From assembly GCA_958296055.1 (NCBI GenBank), contig CATQHS010000001.1, forward strand, positions 2,824,277 to 2,888,276: 64,000 nt of DNA. Reading direction: 5' to 3'. A program made the translations under genes and the position numbers. The stretch comes from an uncultured Acidimicrobiales bacterium. GTDB taxonomy: Bacteria; Actinomycetota; Acidimicrobiia; Acidimicrobiales; Aldehydirespiratoraceae. Of this stretch, positions 42,893 through 49,876 are shown in pieces. How positions within the stretch are numbered: position 1 is the first letter of the stretch; each line of letters opens with the position of its first letter. The notes under the pieces were generated by a model, which was given only the letters and a program-made list of their open reading frames with translations, was not told the origin of the DNA and ran no database searches.

Positions 42893-43663
42893 GTGAGCGA
42901 CCGCCGGGATTCGCTAGGCGGAGAGCGGGTGGAGGGGCGCCAGGCCGTGCGGGAACTGCTGCGGGCCCGGTCCCGGCGGACGCTGGAGGTAGTGCTGGCC
43001 CAGGGCCTGGCTCCGGCCCCGGTGATCGACGAGATCGTCGGGGAGGCCCGCGCTCAGGGGGTGAGGGTTCGCGAGGCGGACCGGGCCGAGTTCGATTCGA
43101 TGGCCCGCACCGACTCGGCCCAGGGGGTGCTGGCCCGGGCCGACCCTCTGGGCGGCACCGATCTCGCCGCCCTGGTTGCCTCCGCTGGTGGCGAGCCGCG
43201 GCCGTTCTTGGTGGCCGTGGACGGTGTCACCGACCCCGGCAATCTGGGAGCGATCCTGCGGGTGGCCGAGGGCGCGGGGGCGACCGGGGTGTTGCTGCCC
43301 CGCCATCGGGCCGCCCGGGTGACGCCCGCGGTGGCCAAGGCGGCCGCCGGTGCCATCGAGCATCTGCGGATGGCCATGGTGCCCGGCCTGCCCGCGGCCC
43401 TGCGGGCGCTGAGGAGCGCCGGGATGTGGACGGTGGGGCTGGACCCCGCCGGCGCAACTTCGATCCACGACCTGACCGTGGCCTGCGAGCCGGTGGCGGT
43501 GGTGCTGGGGGCCGAGGGCCCGGGCCTGTCCCGTCTGGCGGCCGAGCGTTGCGACGTGCTGGCGTCGATCCCGCGGCGAGGCGAGCTGGCTTCTCTCAAC
43601 GTCGCCGCCGCCGCGGCCGTCGCCTGTTTCGAGATCGCCCGCCGCCGCTCCGCCCCGAACTGA
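42893..43663 (+). CDS. rlmB: 23S rRNA (guanosine-2'-O)-methyltransferase RlmB-type (TrmH family)
   Basis: About 256 residues, SPOUT fold. Substrate-binding N-domain starts at RVEGRQAVRELLRA. SPOUT motifs: [40 protein letters not shown], and [20 protein letters not shown], the trefoil-knot SAM site. Two in-frame GTG starts exist, 42827 and 42893, each followed by SDRR: a duplicated start region. The second is nearer the conserved domain. About 200 bp of its 3' end is repeated at 47214. Confidence 0.92.
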   Translation: MSDRRDSLGGERVEGRQAVRELLRARSRRTLEVVLAQGLAPAPVIDEIVGEARAQGVRVREADRAEFDSMARTDSAQGVLARADPLGGTDLAALVASAGGEPRPFLVAVDGVTDPGNLGAILRVAEGAGATGVLLPRHRAARVTPAVAKAAAGAIEHLRMAMVPGLPAALRALRSAGMWTVGLDPAGATSIHDLTVACEPVAVVLGAEGPGLSRLAAERCDVLASIPRRGELASLNVAAAAAVACFEIARRRSAPN

Positions 43664-43667
43664 GCTT
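43467..43667 (+). repeat. Direct repeat, left copy (rlmB 3' end)
   Basis: About 201 bp covering the last 65 codons and stop of the rlmB-type gene, about 97 percent identical to 47214-47415 (three substitutions and one small indel region seen). It flanks the 3.5-kb accessory segment. Confidence 0.92.
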
Positions 43668-43670
43668 CCG

Positions 43671-43690
43671 TGACCCCTCTGAAAGGGTCA
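43671..43690. terminator. Short hairpin between convergent rlmB and hicB
   Basis: TGACCC and GGGTCA form a 6-bp stem with an 8-nt loop and overlap the hicB stop. There is no T run, so terminator function is only possible. Confidence 0.25.
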
Positions 43691-43897
43691 GGGACGGAGG
43701 TCGATCAGTATGTTGATGTCGACGTCGGCCGCGTCGACTTCAAGAAGGTCAACGACCAAGCTCCGAGCCACGTCCTTGACTCCGGTTAGACGGCGAGCCT
43801 GACTTACCCCGAGGACGTTATCGGGCAATCCAGAGACGATCTCGATTGTCCACCAGTCGCCGGTGCGAGTGGCTATGACATCGTATGTGACGCTCAT
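43688..43897 (-). CDS. HicB-like antitoxin
   Basis: 69 residues, MSVTYDVIATRTGDWWTIEI then GVSQARRLTGVKDVARSLVV, the degenerate RNase H-like fold of HicB antitoxins. No C-terminal DNA-binding domain is evident at this length. Its ATG overlaps the hicA stop (ATGA), the common hicA-hicB order. Low-confidence alternative: a generic type II antitoxin. Confidence 0.65.
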   Translation of the reverse strand: MSVTYDVIATRTGDWWTIEIVSGLPDNVLGVSQARRLTGVKDVARSLVVDLLEVDAADVDINILIDLRP

Positions 43898-44121
43898 TTG
43901 TCGTCCTTTCGGTCTTCAGCAAGGCGCTCTAGATGTTCGGTTAGTGTTTTGATGATCTTGCTCGCAGTGCCTTCAGTGATATCTCGATGCCGCGGGATAG
44001 GGAACATGAGACCTTCGCATTCCTATATTTCGTGGGTACCTTGACGAATCAGACCAGCCGACACGCCATGCTTCTCGGCGAGTTGTCGGATCTGCTTCTC
44101 CAAGTCCTTCTTTTTCGGCAT
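43894..44121 (-). pseudogene. HicA-like toxin gene with in-frame TAG
   Basis: 75 codons from ATG 44121: MPKKKDLEKQIRQLAEKHGV, then GTHEI, a TAG at 44025-44023 (codon 33), then ECEGLMFPIPRHRDITEGTA and onward to the stop at 43894. The frame is otherwise intact across the stop, and the post-stop part has the HicA core PRHRDI-x-EGTA, so a single nonsense change disabled the toxin while the antitoxin stays open. Confidence 0.7.
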
Positions 44122-44156
44122 GCGACCAGTCTAAGCGTTACTAGGCCGTATTGTAA

Positions 44157-44166
44157 AGTGTACACT
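44157..44166. promoter_or_regulatory. Palindrome AGTGTACACT upstream of hicA
   Basis: Perfect 10-bp palindrome 36-45 bp upstream of the hicA start. Its position suits an autoregulatory operator for the toxin-antitoxin pair; there is no direct evidence. Confidence 0.3.
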
Positions 44167-44235
44167 AGACTTATCTTTGGGGGCTTATATAACTTTTTAG
44201 CCGGATACGGGGTGGCCGGGTTTTGTGATAGGGGT

Positions 44236-44727
44236 TTACGGCGGACAACCCGAAAGCAGGCCAACGGCGGCCAGAACGGAAAGACATATTTGCTCCTTGG
44301 CGAGGTGTGGTTTTGTGAGCGGGTTTTCTTTACGTCCGGTCCCTGTTCTGCATGTCGCTAGAAGGTATATCAAGACGATAGGCCATAATTCGAAGATCAC
44401 AGACGACACTGCCGTTTCTACGAACGACGCAGACCAGATGAACAATGCGTAGTTGAAACTGCCGATAACCGTCAACATCAACGGCCAGAGAACGGCAGGA
44501 TTGGACGCTTCTTTCCACAAACTTGACTCAGCCTCTGGGTGAGATGAGAGCGAAGGGTCGAACAGTTTGTGTTTCGTGATGGCGAGAAAGACGACCATTA
44601 TGACGACATTGACCGCTTGATATAGAAAATTGTAGTCGAAGGGATCGCTGCTCTGGGCCGTCAGCTCGATGATCAAAGGCGCCGTCGACCAGACGACGGC
44701 GCTGCTCAGGATGAAAAACGCGCCCAT
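44236..44727 (-). CDS. EamA/DMT-type transporter, truncated N-terminal half
   Basis: 163 residues with four to five hydrophobic helices (FFILSSAVVWSTAPLIIELT; VNVVIMVVFLAITKHKLF; IGSFNYALFIWSASFVETAV; VIFELWPIVLIYLLATC). It looks like the first EamA repeat of a transporter normally about 300 residues long. It stops at CPP just after the fifth helix begins, so the second half is missing, cut near the GGGGCTTATATA sequence. Probably a pseudogene. GC is lower than in neighbours. Confidence 0.6.
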   Translation of the reverse strand: MGAFFILSSAVVWSTAPLIIELTAQSSDPFDYNFLYQAVNVVIMVVFLAITKHKLFDPSLSSHPEAESSLWKEASNPAVLWPLMLTVIGSFNYALFIWSASFVETAVSSVIFELWPIVLIYLLATCRTGTGRKENPLTKPHLAKEQICLSVLAAVGLLSGCPP

Positions 44728-44747
44728 CGGCGTCCGTTTCCGTTAAA

Positions 44748-44782
44748 GGGCGTGCCGTCAGGTCAGGCTTGACGACACGCCC
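44748..44782. repeat. 13-bp inverted repeat between the EamA fragment and the unknown cassette
   Basis: GGGCGTGCCGTCA (44748-44760) and TGACGACACGCCC (44770-44782) pair with one mismatch around a 9-nt loop. It could be a terminator, attenuator or protein-binding site. The rest of 44783-44941 shows no clear gene. Confidence 0.5.
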
Positions 44783-44941
44783 ACAACCGGAACAACCTAC
44801 CCTCGCAGAACGTCGGGGCCGACCACGGCCCGGCGGGCGGCGGGCCGGCGCGACAGATGACGCGCCGGTCGACAAGCAGACAAACCCGACTGCTGCGACC
44901 CCGCCCCGGCCGCTGCCAAGCATCCGTGCCATCATGGGGCC

Positions 44942-45016
44942 ATGACCCGCCGGGCGCGTAACCGGGGCTGGCCAGACATGCCCAACACCAACGACAAAGC
45001 CGGGAGGCGGACATGA
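44942..45016 (+). CDS. Possible 24-codon leader ORF of the unknown cassette
   Basis: ATG 44942 encodes a basic 24-residue peptide (MTRRARNRGWPDMPNTNDKA then GRRT). Its TGA overlaps the ATG of the next gene (ATGA), the same coupling used further down the cassette. The Shine-Dalgarno is weak. It may be a leader or chance. Confidence 0.35.
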   Translation: MTRRARNRGWPDMPNTNDKAGRRT

Positions 45017-45654
45017 ACGACGACATTGAGCACAACGACGGCGAGACCCTGAACGAGGACAACGAGGACGTCGAGGAGAACGACGGCAAGACCCTGAAGA
45101 AGGAGACAGTCGGGGCCGCGGCGGGCTTCGCCGCGGCCGGATTGCCCACGGCGGTTGCCTGCGCCGGGGCCGGGGCCTTCAAGGTCGCCGCCCTCCCCAT
45201 GGGCGTGGCCGTCGGGGGTGGCATGGGGGCGCTCTCCGTCGCCCCCGCCGTCGTGATCGGGGCAGCCGGGGCCGTGGCCGGGTACGGGGCGGTCAAGGCG
45301 TACCAGGCCGTCAAGGAGCACGGCCCGGCAGAGGCAGCCCGACTCGCCGCCCAGAACACCGCAGAGGCGGGCCGCAAAACGGTCAACACCGCCAAAGCGG
45401 TCGGGTCCGGCACAGCGAAAGCGTCTGTCAAGACCGCCCAGGCCGCCAAGACGGTCGGGTCCGGCACAGCGAAAGCGTCTGTCAAGACCGCCCAGGCCGC
45501 CAAGACGGTCGGGTCCGGCACAGCGAAAGCGTCTGTCAAGACCGCCCAGGCCGCCAAGACGGTCGGGTCCGGCACAGCGAAAGCGTCTGTCAAGACCGCC
45601 CAGGCCGCCAAGAGGGCATGGGACCGACTGCCTCGCCGGTCTGAGCGGGCATGA
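45013..45654 (+). CDS. Unknown Gly/Ala-rich membrane protein with four 18-residue repeats
   Basis: 213 residues. Acidic N-terminus with a small repeat (NDGETLNED / ENDGKTLKK), then a long hydrophobic Gly/Ala region (about 37-95) that could form two to three membrane helices, then an amphipathic Ala/Lys tail containing four tandem copies of (A/T)VGSGTAKASVKTAQAAK. GGGAGG (45002-45007) precedes the ATG. I do not recognise the family. The composition would suit a membrane-inserting or polymer-coating protein, but this is only a guess. First sizeable gene of an overlapping cassette. Confidence 0.75.
   Translation: MNDDIEHNDGETLNEDNEDVEENDGKTLKKETVGAAAGFAAAGLPTAVACAGAGAFKVAALPMGVAVGGGMGALSVAPAVVIGAAGAVAGYGAVKAYQAVKEHGPAEAARLAAQNTAEAGRKTVNTAKAVGSGTAKASVKTAQAAKTVGSGTAKASVKTAQAAKTVGSGTAKASVKTAQAAKTVGSGTAKASVKTAQAAKRAWDRLPRRSERA
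45397..45612 (+). repeat. Four tandem 54-bp repeats
   Basis: Units at 45397, 45451, 45505 and 45559. Units 2-4 appear identical and unit 1 differs only at its first codon. Each encodes 18 residues. Confidence 0.95.
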
Positions 45655-46727
45655 CCCGCCGAACGGCTCTCACCCTGCACTTGGCCTCCATGGCATTCGC
45701 CATCGGGATCGTGGTCTCGGTGTTTACCGGGGCGTCTGTGGCGCTGAAACCCTCTTACGAGTGGCGGGTTGGGCAGGCCAAGGCCACGTTCGCCAGCCTG
45801 GAGATACCCGTGGGTCCTCTGACACTGCTCAATGTCCGAGCTTGGGCGAACGGGTACGACGATCTAGAGGATTTCGCTGTGGAAACCTGCCGCCGGGTGG
45901 CAGATACCAATCGCGAGCGCACGCCGGGGGTGGGCATAACTCTCGGCCCGCTCGGTGTGGCCACTGGCGGGGATTGGGTCGGAGTCACATGCACGGGCGT
46001 CCAGCACTGGACCGAGGACGTGACCGTCCGCCTCGCTTGGGGCGAAACCCGTTGGAGCGACAACTGGCCGTTGGAGGCGGGGAGTTGGTACTCCAGTCGC
46101 TCAGCGTGGGACGGCAGTTACTACTCGTCTATCGTGTATCCCAACGGCTCTCGGGATTTCTACGGCCCGGTCGTGCTGGAGGATGAACCGCAGACGTCTG
46201 CAGTGACCATGTGCCAGCGGGTCGGGATGGATATGTTCAACGGCATCGACGGCGAGGACGCGATCGTCGTTCTGGGGACCTGCGGCAAACTTTTCCCCGA
46301 CTCCACGCGGTACTCGCCCGCCGATATGCGAAGCGTCGAGAATTACGCCTTCATGGCACGCGGGGACACCCCGAGGACATCCGCTCAAATCCCCGTCGGA
46401 TGCTCCAAGGCTGCCGAGGCAGCCAACGCCAAGTGGGCCGAAGACGGACTGGACATTGTGCTAACCCCGTATCGGAGTTTGACACACTCGGACATCCCCG
46501 CCGGTGTTGTCGCTTGCTCGGCGTCGTCGGAGGGCTCTTATCTCGACCCTCCGTACACGGGTACCAGCCGGGTCGATGGGCTAATGATCTGCGCGTCTGA
46601 CGCTGGAGATGATTGGGCTGTTAACCCGTGGTCTCGGGGCCTATCCTCACTTCGTACCATCCAAGACGCCTTGACCGACTGCATCGACTCCCTTGAAAGC
46701 ATCGATCCTGAAATCGCTGCGACGTGA
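45651..46727 (+). CDS. Unknown membrane-anchored or secreted protein
   Basis: 358 residues. N-terminal signal anchor (LHLASMAFAIGIVVSVFTGA) followed by an extracytoplasmic region with about nine Cys and many aromatic residues (WGETRWSDNWPLEAGSWYSS). No motif recognised. ATGA overlap with the upstream gene and GTGA overlap with the next one show translational coupling, so the product very likely works with its neighbours. Confidence 0.75.
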   Translation: MTRRTALTLHLASMAFAIGIVVSVFTGASVALKPSYEWRVGQAKATFASLEIPVGPLTLLNVRAWANGYDDLEDFAVETCRRVADTNRERTPGVGITLGPLGVATGGDWVGVTCTGVQHWTEDVTVRLAWGETRWSDNWPLEAGSWYSSRSAWDGSYYSSIVYPNGSRDFYGPVVLEDEPQTSAVTMCQRVGMDMFNGIDGEDAIVVLGTCGKLFPDSTRYSPADMRSVENYAFMARGDTPRTSAQIPVGCSKAAEAANAKWAEDGLDIVLTPYRSLTHSDIPAGVVACSASSEGSYLDPPYTGTSRVDGLMICASDAGDDWAVNPWSRGLSSLRTIQDALTDCIDSLESIDPEIAAT

Positions 46728-46858
46728 CCGCCGTCCAACACTGGACTGACATCTCCATCACTGTCGTCTTCGCCCTGGCGGCCTTCGCCGAGGCAGTCGA
46801 GATGGAGCCCGCCCGGATGTCCAGAGCGGCACGCAAGCAAAGGAGAAACCTGGCATGA
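46724..46858 (+). CDS. Small ORF, 44 aa, coupled between two unknown genes
   Basis: GTG 46724 overlaps the upstream TGA, and its own TGA overlaps ATG 46855. Sequence: a short hydrophobic segment (ISITVVFALAAFAEAVEM) and a basic tail (RMSRAARKQRRNLA), as in a small membrane peptide. Precise overlaps at both ends argue for translation. Function unknown. Confidence 0.55.
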   Translation: MTAVQHWTDISITVVFALAAFAEAVEMEPARMSRAARKQRRNLA

Positions 46859-47163
46859 GTTACAGCCTGCCCTACGAACAGAAGATCATGGACGCTGCCA
46901 AGAACCTGGAGAACGCGCTCAACCGGCAGACGGACAAGCGCGTTCAACAGCACCCCGAATTCCTCACGGCGCTGTCGGACGAGATCGAGCACTTCCGCAC
47001 GACTGTTGCGGCCTATGAGGGGACAGCGGATGCTGACCAAGGGCTTGACAAGTGTAGGGGTGCTGCATCGCGGATCCATCAGGTCTACAACCGACTGAAG
47101 GAAGAGTTCATCTCGAGTGGGAGACCTGGAAGCGGGATAATCTCCCGCTGGCGTCTAAAATAA
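46855..47163 (+). CDS. Unknown small helical protein
   Basis: 102 residues, charged and helix-prone (KIMDAAKNLENALNRQTDKR; LSDEIEHFRTTVAAYEG), no signal peptide, probably cytoplasmic. AAAGGAG (46839-46845) precedes the ATG, and it overlaps the 44-aa ORF by ATGA. Its TAA stop runs into a perfect palindrome. Last gene of the cassette. Family not recognised. Confidence 0.7.
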   Translation: MSYSLPYEQKIMDAAKNLENALNRQTDKRVQQHPEFLTALSDEIEHFRTTVAAYEGTADADQGLDKCRGAASRIHQVYNRLKEEFISSGRPGSGIISRWRLK

Positions 47164-47195
47164 GGGGCTTATATACCAATGGTATATAAGCCCCT
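47163..47195. terminator. Perfect 15-bp inverted repeat at the end of the unknown cassette
   Basis: AGGGGCTTATATACC, loop AAT, GGTATATAAGCCCCT. It starts at the last base of the TAA stop. It may be a terminator hairpin (no T run follows) or a mobile-element end: the same GGGGCTTATATA core occurs at about 44175-44187 on the other side of the segment. Confidence 0.6.
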
Positions 47196-47213
47196 ATCTT
47201 TGCCGGAAGAGTT

Positions 47214-47415
47214 ACGACCTGACCGTGGCCCGCCGAGCCGGTGGCGGTGGTGCTGGGGGCCGAGGGCCCGGGCCTGTCCCGCCTGGCGGCCGAGCGTTGC
47301 GACGTGCTGGCGTCGATCCCGCGGCGAGGCGAACTGGCTTCTCTCAACGTCGCCGCCGCCGCGGCCGTCGCCTGTTTCGAGATCGCCCGCCGCCGCTCCG
47401 CCCCGGACTGAGCTT
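47214..47415 (+). pseudogene. Partial duplicate of rlmB 3' end (right direct repeat)
   Basis: Repeats 43467-43667 with one extra base near its start (GCCCGCCGAGCC against GCCTGCGAGCC), encoding the last SPOUT motifs [20 protein letters not shown] and the stop. It lacks a start and the N-terminal domain. The 311 bases between 47163 and 47474 hold only this and the palindrome. Confidence 0.92.
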
Positions 47416-47473
47416 GCCTTCGTAGCCATACGGCTGGCAGTTGATTTCTTCGCTTTGAGTGCTTCCCTGTTGA

Positions 47474-48472
47474 TCACCGCGCTAGGCGATGCTCAATCAA
47501 ATCGACGAAGGCCGGGTTCAGCTCGATGCCCGCCCAGCGGCGACCCAGCTCGCGGGCGGCCAGCAGGGTCGTGCCCGACCCGGCGTAGGGATCGAGCACC
47601 GCGTCGCCGGGCTCGCTGGTGATCGTGATGCACTGGCGGGCCAGCGTCATCGGCATCACCGCGGGATGGTCGTCGACTCCGCTGTCGCCGCGCCGCCGGG
47701 GCTCGGTGTTGATGTCCCAGACGGTGCGCAGCCGCCGGCCGTTGGGGCCCCGCACCGCGTCTGTGTCGTAGTGGTAGTCCTGGCTCTTGGACAACAAGAA
47801 CACCGTCTCGTGGGCTTTGGTGGGGCGATCTGTCACCGACTCGGGGTGAGCGTTGGGCTTGTGCCAGATCACCTCCGAGCGCAGCCACCACCCGGCGTCC
47901 TGCAGCGCCAGCGCCAGGCGCCAGGGCACTCCAATCAGGTCTTTGGGCTTGAGACCCTCAGGGGTCGGCGGGCGCACTCGCATCGCCCGGGCCCGGTTCT
48001 TGCGGTCGGGGGCCCGGTAGCGCCGGTTGCCCGAGGTGTAGCTGTCGCCGACGTTGAGCCACACTGTGCCGTCGTCGCCCAGCACCCGGCGCACCTTGTC
48101 GAAGGTCACCACGACGCTCTTGATGTAGTCGCCCAGAGCGTCGTCGCGTCCGATCTGACCATCGGCCTCGTAATCGCGAAGCGACCAGTAGGGCGGGGAG
48201 GTGACCACCGTGCGCACGCTGCGATCGGGCAGCAAGTCGAGCCCCTCCGAAGCCCGCCCGCAGATCAGCACCGACTCGCGCAGCTCTTCCAACGGCTCGA
48301 TGCCGGTCGCGTCTACCCGTCGGTGGGGCGGCACCGAGCCAAGTGGCTGCCTGCGCCTCATCGCCGCTGACGCTAACCGCGTCCGCGGTGCTGTTGAGGG
48401 GTGATCTGCGTCTATGTCAAACAACCGTTCGCTCATGGCGGCGAAGGGTAGAGACGGCCTGTGACAGTCCAC
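47474..48472 (-). CDS. Site-specific DNA methyltransferase (N4-cytosine/N6-adenine, beta-type)
   Basis: 332 residues. Catalytic motif IV TSPPYWSLRDYEADGQIG precedes SAM motif I (LDPYAGSGTTLLAARELGRR) with FIELNPAF-like WAGIELNPAFVDLI, the beta-class order of type II methyltransferases. The recognition region lies between (PPTPEGLKPKDLIGVPWRLA). ATG 48436 is an alternative start. No restriction nuclease gene is adjacent; it is divergent from the Nmad2-like gene. Confidence 0.92.
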   Translation of the reverse strand: MDCHRPSLPFAAMSERLFDIDADHPSTAPRTRLASAAMRRRQPLGSVPPHRRVDATGIEPLEELRESVLICGRASEGLDLLPDRSVRTVVTSPPYWSLRDYEADGQIGRDDALGDYIKSVVVTFDKVRRVLGDDGTVWLNVGDSYTSGNRRYRAPDRKNRARAMRVRPPTPEGLKPKDLIGVPWRLALALQDAGWWLRSEVIWHKPNAHPESVTDRPTKAHETVFLLSKSQDYHYDTDAVRGPNGRRLRTVWDINTEPRRRGDSGVDDHPAVMPMTLARQCITITSEPGDAVLDPYAGSGTTLLAARELGRRWAGIELNPAFVDLIEHRLAR

Positions 48473-48587
48473 GCTTGCGCCTCACCCCGTCCGGACGGTC
48501 AAGGGGCGTTGCCGATAGCGAGACGACCCGTCTGGGTGTACCGTGGTTACTGCAACCGATCAATCGGAATTGGCTGAGTTCGAAGCA

Positions 48588-49253
48588 ATGTCGAAATTAT
48601 ATACCTATGTCTTGCGCTATGACAGTGGCTTCGCACCAAACCCATTTCATGGATTTTGCACACTAGCAACCTGCAAACCTGGTATCCGCCGCATGGCAAG
48701 AGATGGAGACTGGATAGCCGGTTTCAGCTCCAAACAAAGAGATACAGATAGGCATCTTGTCTACGCGATGCGCGTCAATGAGATTAAAGATTTCGATAAA
48801 TATTATAACGACTCTAGATTCAAGCTAAAGAAGCCGATAATATCGGGTAGTTCTAAACGGCGATGTGGTGACAATATTTACCATCGTGACCTTGACGATG
48901 GTTCATGGATCCAAGAACCAAGTTATCACAATGAAACCCACATTGAGCGAGATACCAAATTTCCAGCGGTACTTATAGCAGAAGATTTTGTTTATTACGG
49001 ACACAATGCTATCGAAGTGCCTTATAAATTTCGTGACTGGAACGGCTATGACGTCTGCAATTTAGGACGAAATTACCGATGCAACTTTCCCGATGGATTG
49101 AAGGAAGAGTTTGTTAGATGGCTGGAGTATCAAACAGATAACGGTGTTTACGGAGAGCCGATGGAATGGCCCCGCAACAGTTGCTCCCCATATTCGCGGA
49201 TGCCATCGAAACTATCCAAGCCGGTACAGTCGAAACCTCGCTGTAGTTGTTGA
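48588..49253 (+). CDS. Nmad2-like protein (nucleotide modification associated domain 2)
   Basis: 221 residues. YTYVLRYDSGFAPNPFHGFC, TLATCKPGIRR, GDWIAGFSSK and the FPAVLIAEDFVYYGHNAIEV region match the Nmad2 family as I know it, found in phages and mobile regions and predicted to act with modified bases. It is strongly AT-rich compared with flanking genes, so probably acquired. ATG 48588 starts at the conserved domain; GTG 48543 is in frame upstream. It is divergent from the methyltransferase. Confidence 0.72.
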   Translation: MSKLYTYVLRYDSGFAPNPFHGFCTLATCKPGIRRMARDGDWIAGFSSKQRDTDRHLVYAMRVNEIKDFDKYYNDSRFKLKKPIISGSSKRRCGDNIYHRDLDDGSWIQEPSYHNETHIERDTKFPAVLIAEDFVYYGHNAIEVPYKFRDWNGYDVCNLGRNYRCNFPDGLKEEFVRWLEYQTDNGVYGEPMEWPRNSCSPYSRMPSKLSKPVQSKPRCSC

Positions 49254-49595
49254 TCTGAATCCGACGTTGTGGTCGGTCAGCCGGGACCTTCGTCGACGAG
49301 CGACCCGTCCCCGGTCGAGGGCCTGGATCCGTACGCCGTTCCTGCCTCGCACCATGTCGCGCTCCGCCGACCGCCTCGATGTTGCTGGCCATGGCCCGGG
49401 CGGTGTGCTCCAGCACGTCCAGCCGTCCCAGTTCGGACGGGGCGACCGCCCGGCCGAGGCGGTCCTCTTTCTCGAAGGCGAAGACCGCGCTTCCGGGCGG
49501 TGCTGCGCGATACTCGCGCCCGATGGCCAGGCCGACTACCCGACTACGCCTCCGCCGATGACGCCAACGGCCGAGTTGCTCAACCGGTCTCCTCG
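49254..49595. other. Gene-poor stretch with a possible minus-strand gene remnant
   Basis: No intact gene. On the minus strand, 49545-49300 reads as a protein-like segment (AVFAFEKEDRLGRAVAPSEL, then GRLDVLEHTARAMASNIEAV) with neither a proper start nor a recognisable end. It looks like the decayed piece of a core-type gene next to tRNA-Thr; identity unknown. Confidence 0.4.
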
Positions 49596-49668
49596 AGCCC
49601 GAGACAGGAGTCGAACCTGCGACCTGCTGTTTACAAGACAGCCGCTCTGCCTGCTGAGCTACTCGGGC
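49596..49668 (-). tRNA. tRNA-Thr(TGT)
   Basis: Minus-strand cloverleaf: acceptor GCCCGAG/CTCGGGC, D arm TAGCTCAGCAGGCAGAGC, anticodon stem GCTGT/ACAGC with loop CTTGTAA (anticodon TGT, reads ACA), T arm GCAGG-TTCGACT-CCTGT. CCA not encoded. The 3' end faces the accessory zone. Confidence 0.96.
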
Positions 49669-49876
49669 GCGCCCCCCGAGCGTAAGCCGGTTTCGGGTGG
49701 TTGCGGGATAATGGCGCCGATATGTGCAAAGCTGTTCGGGATGTGTGATAGTCGGTGGGCCGAGGGTCGGAGCCGAGGGTCCTTGCCTTCCGGCGGCTGG
49801 GGCGGAAAGCTAGAGCCGTGAAGCTCAGGCAACACGATAAGACGCCAGGGTCTCGTCGGGCGTCGGAGGAGGCGCC

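Noticed and set aside
43987-44361. 124-codon plus-strand ORF
   Set aside because: Antisense to hicA and the EamA fragment; no coding signals.
45397-45612. CRISPR-like periodicity
   Set aside because: Units are head-to-tail 54-mers without spacers and in coding frame; no cas genes in the window.
44763-45680. 305-codon minus-strand ORF with repeats (AAWAVLTDAFAVPDP)
   Set aside because: Mirror of the 54-bp repeats; the plus strand has a strong ribosome site and gene overlaps on both sides.
49596-49668. tRNA-Thr as integration site with a second att copy
   Set aside because: I searched the left side of the accessory zone for the tRNA 3' sequence and saw no repeat; the rlmB repeat explains the left segment better.
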